Positions 6,035-8,808 of a stretch of DNA of 8,808 bases are shown piece after piece (the stretch's first letter is position 1; every line of letters begins with the position of its first letter). The notes under the pieces are model-generated. The model did not search any database. It had not been told where the DNA came from and saw nothing but the letters and a program-made list of their open reading frames with translations. The DNA is from an uncultured Limnohabitans sp. (GTDB taxonomy: Bacteria > Pseudomonadota > Gammaproteobacteria > Burkholderiales > Burkholderiaceae_C), in the NCBI RefSeq assembly GCF_937889215.1, contig NZ_CALBEX010000263.1, positions 1 through 8,808 of the forward strand. The letters run 5' to 3'. The translations under genes and the position numbers were made by a program.

Positions 6035-7066
6035 ATGTTTCACCTGATCCCACGCCGTACCGTGTTGGCCCTTTTGGGTGCAACGGCTTTTGCGGGCGCC
6101 GCGCAGGCCCAGACCGTCACCCTGCGTTTTCACCAGATGCTGCCGGCTCAAGCCACCATTCCCGCCAAAGCCATCGTGCCTTGGGCCAAAAAGGTCGAAG
6201 CCGAGTCCGGTGGTCGCATCAAGGTGCAGATTTTCAACACCATGCAACTCGGCGGCACCCCACCCCAGTTGTTTGACCAAGCCAAAGACGGCATCGTGGA
6301 CTTGACTTGGACGGTCTTGGGCTACACACCCGGTCGTTTTCCCAAGACCGAAGTGTTTGAAGTGCCTTTCCTGACCACCACGGGCGAAGCCTCTTCCAAG
6401 GCGCTCTGGGAATACGTGCAAAAGAACGCTACCGACGAATTCAAGGACGTGAAGCTGATCGCCGTGCACACCCACGGCCCAGGCTTGTTCCACACCAAAA
6501 CCCCGGTGACCGGCTTGGAAAGCTTGCAAGGCATGAAGATCCGTGGCGGCTCGCGCATCATCAACAACATGCTCACCAAGCTCGGCGCAACCCCAGTGGG
6601 CATGCCAGTGCCGGCCGTGACCGAAGCTTTGTCCAAGGGCGTGATCCAGGGCACCACCATCCCTTGGGAAGTCGGTCCAGCCCTGAAAGTGCATGAGTTG
6701 GTCAAGAACCACACCACCTTCTACGGTGCCAATGGCTTGTACAACTCGACCTTTGCGGTGTCGATGAACAAGGCGTCTTACGACAAGCTGCCCGCCGATT
6801 TGAAGCAAGTGATTGACAAGAATTCGGGCCTGGAAACTGCCGCCTTCTTTGGCCGCGCCATGGACGAGGGCGACAAGGTGGGCCGTGCCATTGCGCAGAA
6901 AGCAGGCAACAACATTGTGGCCCTGGACGCCGCTGAGACTCAGCGCTGGCGTCGTACGGCCAGCGTGGTGGCCGATGACTGGGTCAAAGAAGTCGGCGCC
7001 AAGGGCATCGATGGCAACAAGCTGTTGTCCGATGCCCGCGAATTGATTGCCAAGCACAGCAAGTGA
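6035..7066 (+). CDS. dctP: TRAP transporter periplasmic substrate-binding protein (DctP family)
   Basis: A 343-residue extracytoplasmic solute receptor of normal family length. It captures an organic acid in the periplasm and delivers it to the DctQM membrane complex. The N-terminus is a signal peptide: Arg7-Arg8, a hydrophobic core (about 9-22) and an AQA site predicting cleavage after Ala25. The twin arginines give only a partial Tat match, so Sec export is more likely. The mature part starts VTLRFHQMLP (28-37) and contains PWAKKVEAESGGRIKVQIF (49-67), typical of DctP proteins. GMKIRGGSR (166-174) carries Arg170, the position of the conserved arginine that binds the substrate carboxylate. 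TTIPWEVGPALKVHELVKNH (207-226) lies in the second lobe. AGGAG at 6024-6028, 6 nt before ATG 6035, supports this start over the open frame from 5891. The substrate cannot be read from the sequence; C4- or C5-dicarboxylates, other 2-oxo or hydroxy acids, or aromatic acids are all possible. Confidence 0.93.
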   Translation: MFHLIPRRTVLALLGATAFAGAAQAQTVTLRFHQMLPAQATIPAKAIVPWAKKVEAESGGRIKVQIFNTMQLGGTPPQLFDQAKDGIVDLTWTVLGYTPGRFPKTEVFEVPFLTTTGEASSKALWEYVQKNATDEFKDVKLIAVHTHGPGLFHTKTPVTGLESLQGMKIRGGSRIINNMLTKLGATPVGMPVPAVTEALSKGVIQGTTIPWEVGPALKVHELVKNHTTFYGANGLYNSTFAVSMNKASYDKLPADLKQVIDKNSGLETAAFFGRAMDEGDKVGRAIAQKAGNNIVALDAAETQRWRRTASVVADDWVKEVGAKGIDGNKLLSDARELIAKHSK

Positions 7067-7096
7067 TGCCATGCGGTGCCCACGGGCCCGCTCAAC

Positions 7097-7122
7097 ACCC
7101 GCCGCTGGTCGGCGGGTTTTTT
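7097..7122 (+). terminator. Rho-independent terminator between dctP and dctQ
   Basis: An 8-bp GC-rich stem, ACCCGCCG (7097-7104) with CGGCGGGT (7110-7117), closes a CTGGT loop and leads directly into a run of six T (7117-7122, the first of which can pair). It starts 30 nt after the dctP stop and lies 50 nt before the dctQ start. This is a textbook intrinsic terminator placed inside the operon, so it probably acts as a partial stop that lowers dctQM expression relative to dctP, unless dctQ has its own promoter. Confidence 0.88.
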
Positions 7123-7172
7123 CTGTCTAGTGCGGGGCTGGCTTGCCCCCCAAATCCCCGGAGACTTTGTCC

Positions 7173-7694
7173 ATGATGGCAATCATTCACCGAATGGCCC
7201 GCTGGAGTGCCTTGACCGGTGGCTTCTTGCTGACGCTGCTGACCTTGCTGGTGGTGGTCAGTGTGATCGGGCGCAGCTTCAGCGGCATGGGTTTGGGACC
7301 GGTGCCGGGTGACTACGAGCTGGTGGAAATGGGTGTGGGCGTGGCCATTTTCTTTTTCATGCCCTGGTGCTATCTGCAAGGCGGGCATGCCACCGTGGAC
7401 CTGCTGTATTCGCACATGTCGGCCAATTGGCAGCGCTTTATCCGTCTGCTCAGTGATGTGTTGATGCTGGCGGTCTGGCTGCTTTTGACATGGCGGCTGT
7501 GGGCAGGTTTGGTAGACAAATACGCCAACAACGAAACCACCTTCATTTTGCAAATGCCATTGTGGTGGGGTTTTGCTTTGTGCTTGGTCGGTGCAGTGCT
7601 TGGCTGCATCACCTATTTGGGCCACATTTTGATGCAGCTGGGGTTGGCCAAGCCCGGCGAAGACTTGCAAGTTTCCGGCCCCATTGGCCACTGA
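7173..7694 (+). CDS. dctQ: TRAP transporter small membrane subunit (DctQ family)
   Basis: A 173-residue inner-membrane protein with four predicted transmembrane helices, at about residues 12-33, 48-68, 89-111 and 130-155, the DctQ layout. The segment PGDYELVEMGVGVAIFFFMPWC (45-66), with its membrane glutamates, and QGGHATVDLL (69-78) after helix 2 are characteristic of the family. DctQ pairs with DctM and helps dock the binding protein. GGAG at 7160-7163 is 9 nt before ATG 7173, favouring this start over the adjacent ATG at 7176 or a TTG at 7143. It is followed by dctM after 21 nt. An intrinsic terminator separates it from dctP. Confidence 0.9.
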   Translation: MMAIIHRMARWSALTGGFLLTLLTLLVVVSVIGRSFSGMGLGPVPGDYELVEMGVGVAIFFFMPWCYLQGGHATVDLLYSHMSANWQRFIRLLSDVLMLAVWLLLTWRLWAGLVDKYANNETTFILQMPLWWGFALCLVGAVLGCITYLGHILMQLGLAKPGEDLQVSGPIGH

Positions 7695-7715
7695 CCCCCA
7701 GCAGGAGTTTTGCCC

Positions 7716-8808
7716 ATGAACACGATTGAACTGGCGCTGTGGTCTTTCCCGGTTTTGCTGCTGCTGATTTTTGTGCGCATCCCAATCGGTTTGTCGATGA
7801 TGCTGTGCGGCCTGGGCGGGGCCTACCTGATTTTTGGCAACGTCACGCCCATCATCAACCAACTCAAGCAGGTCACTTACAGCACCTTTTCCAGCTACTC
7901 GCTGTCGGTCATTCCGCTGTTTTTGCTGATGGGCCAGTTTGCCGCTTTGGGCGGTTTGTCCAAGGCGCTTTTCAAAGCCGCCGAGGTCTGGATAGGTCAT
8001 CGCAAAGGCGGTGTGGCCATGGCGGCGGTGGGCGCGTGTGCGGGCTTTGGCGCCATTTGCGGCTCTTCGCTGGCCACGGCGGCCACCATGGGCCAGGTGG
8101 CGCTGCCTGAGCTCAAGCGGGCCGGTTATTCGGGCGGCATCGCCACGGCTTGCTTGGCCGCTGGTGGCACCCTGGGCATCCTGATTCCGCCCTCGGTGGT
8201 GCTGGTCATCTACGCCATATTGACCGAGCAAAACATCGCCAAATTGTTCTTGGCCGCCTTCATTCCGGGCATTTTGGCAGCGCTGGGTTATGTGATCGTG
8301 ATCGCCATTTATGCCCGCCTGCGTCCCCACGAGATGGGCACCTTGCCACCTGTGCCCATGAAAGAGCGCTTGCAAGCCACATGGCGCGTGTGGCCAGTGG
8401 TGCTGATCTTTTTGCTGGTGGTAGGCGGCATTTATGGCGGCATTTTCACGCCCACCGAGGGTGCAGCCGTGGGCGCGTTTGGCACCGGTTTTGCGGCCTG
8501 GCTCAATGGCGGGCTGAACCGCAAAACGTTGGGCAGTGCGCTGCTGGGCACGGCCGTAGCCTCGGCCATGATCTTCATGATCGTGCTGGGTGCCGGCGTT
8601 TACAACACGTTTTTGGCCTTGTCTCAATTGCCGCAAGAAGCTGCAGCGGCTGTCGCCTCATGGGGCGTGAGCCCTTTGCTGGTGCTGACGGCGATCTTGG
8701 TGCTGTATGTGATTTTGGGTTGTTTCATGGACTCGCTGTCCATGATCTTGCTGACCATTCCGGTGTTCTTCCCGATCGTGTCGGCCCTGGACTTTGGCCT
8801 GCCCCCCG
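7716..8808 (+). CDS. dctM: TRAP transporter large membrane subunit (DctM family), 3' end cut by window edge
   Basis: The frame is open from ATG 7716 for 364 codons to the right edge. DctM proteins are usually about 425-440 residues, so some 60-75 are missing. This subunit forms the ion-coupled (usually Na+) transport channel of the TRAP system. Many hydrophobic helices are visible, and several family signatures appear: FVRIPIGLSMMLCG near the N-terminus, GACAGFGAICGSSLATAATM at 8032-8091, AAGGTLGILIPPSVVLVIYA at 8158-8217, FTPTEGAAVGAFG at 8445-8483 and LGCFMDSLSMILLTIPVFFP at 8715-8774. AGGAG at 7703-7707, 8 nt upstream, supports the start. The 21-nt gap to dctQ indicates co-transcription. 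There is no frameshift or internal stop in the visible part. Confidence 0.94.
   Translation, partial: MNTIELALWSFPVLLLLIFVRIPIGLSMMLCGLGGAYLIFGNVTPIINQLKQVTYSTFSSYSLSVIPLFLLMGQFAALGGLSKALFKAAEVWIGHRKGGVAMAAVGACAGFGAICGSSLATAATMGQVALPELKRAGYSGGIATACLAAGGTLGILIPPSVVLVIYAILTEQNIAKLFLAAFIPGILAALGYVIVIAIYARLRPHEMGTLPPVPMKERLQATWRVWPVVLIFLLVVGGIYGGIFTPTEGAAVGAFGTGFAAWLNGGLNRKTLGSALLGTAVASAMIFMIVLGAGVYNTFLALSQLPQEAAAAVASWGVSPLLVLTAILVLYVILGCFMDSLSMILLTIPVFFPIVSALDFGLPP

Noticed and set aside
6041..6075. Tat export signal in DctP from the Arg7-Arg8 pair.
   Set aside because: The residues around the pair (P before, T-V-L-A after) match the Tat consensus only partly, and the rest looks like an ordinary Sec signal peptide.
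5912..7072. A 386-codon open frame on the minus strand opposite dctP.
   Set aside because: It covers dctP almost exactly, its translation is rich in His, Gly and Gln without family features, and dctP on the other strand has a signal peptide, a ribosome-binding site and family motifs. It is a shadow of codon bias.
7092..8636. A 514-codon open frame on the minus strand opposite dctQ and dctM.
   Set aside because: Low-complexity, Gln/His-rich translation spanning two well-supported genes and the terminator; no start signal or known domain. Shadow frame.

Overview
The window has the look of a betaproteobacterial chromosome, probably Burkholderiales of the Comamonadaceae kind. This is inferred from the GC-rich coding sequence, codon use favouring GCC, CTG and TTG, and the style of the encoded proteins (a tripartite TRAP transporter, a CaiB/BaiF CoA-transferase, an AraC regulator with a cupin-like sensor domain). 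It was not checked against any database. I see no rRNA, tRNA, CRISPR array, insertion sequence, phage gene or replication origin. Gene packing is tight, and eight or nine ordinary protein genes explain nearly all of the sequence.

Positions 1-3202 hold a minus-strand catabolic operon read from right to left: a two-hotdog, MaoC/FAS1-like acyl-CoA hydratase (2324-3202), an acyl-CoA dehydrogenase (1108-2265), and a class III CoA-transferase whose 3' end runs off the left edge of the window (1-1095). Together these activate an acid as a CoA thioester, oxidise or reduce it, and add or remove water. The combination resembles the itaconate/mesaconate-type C5-dicarboxylate modules, but the substrate is not shown by the sequence.

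A 171-bp divergent intergenic region separates this operon from dapD (3374-4351, plus), a lysine/diaminopimelate biosynthesis succinyltransferase of the long form known from actinobacteria and Pseudomonas. Converging on dapD is an AraC-family regulator (4415-5182, minus) with an unusually short C-terminus. The regulator is divergent from a small thioredoxin-fold peroxiredoxin-like protein with a CPIC motif (5272-5808, plus), which suggests a local regulator/target pair for redox stress.

The right part is a TRAP transporter operon on the plus strand: dctP (periplasmic binding protein, 6035-7066), a strong intrinsic terminator (7097-7122), dctQ (small membrane subunit, 7173-7694) and dctM (large membrane subunit, 7716 to the right edge, incomplete). 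The terminator inside the operon probably makes the binding protein more abundant than the membrane subunits. The TRAP system may import an organic acid, possibly one used by the left-hand operon, but that link rests on proximity only.

I did not find an obviously new system. The points most worth a second look are the C5-type CoA operon, the displaced catalytic glutamate in the dehydrogenase, the long-form dapD standing alone, the truncated AraC protein beside the CPIC protein, and the terminator inside the TRAP operon.
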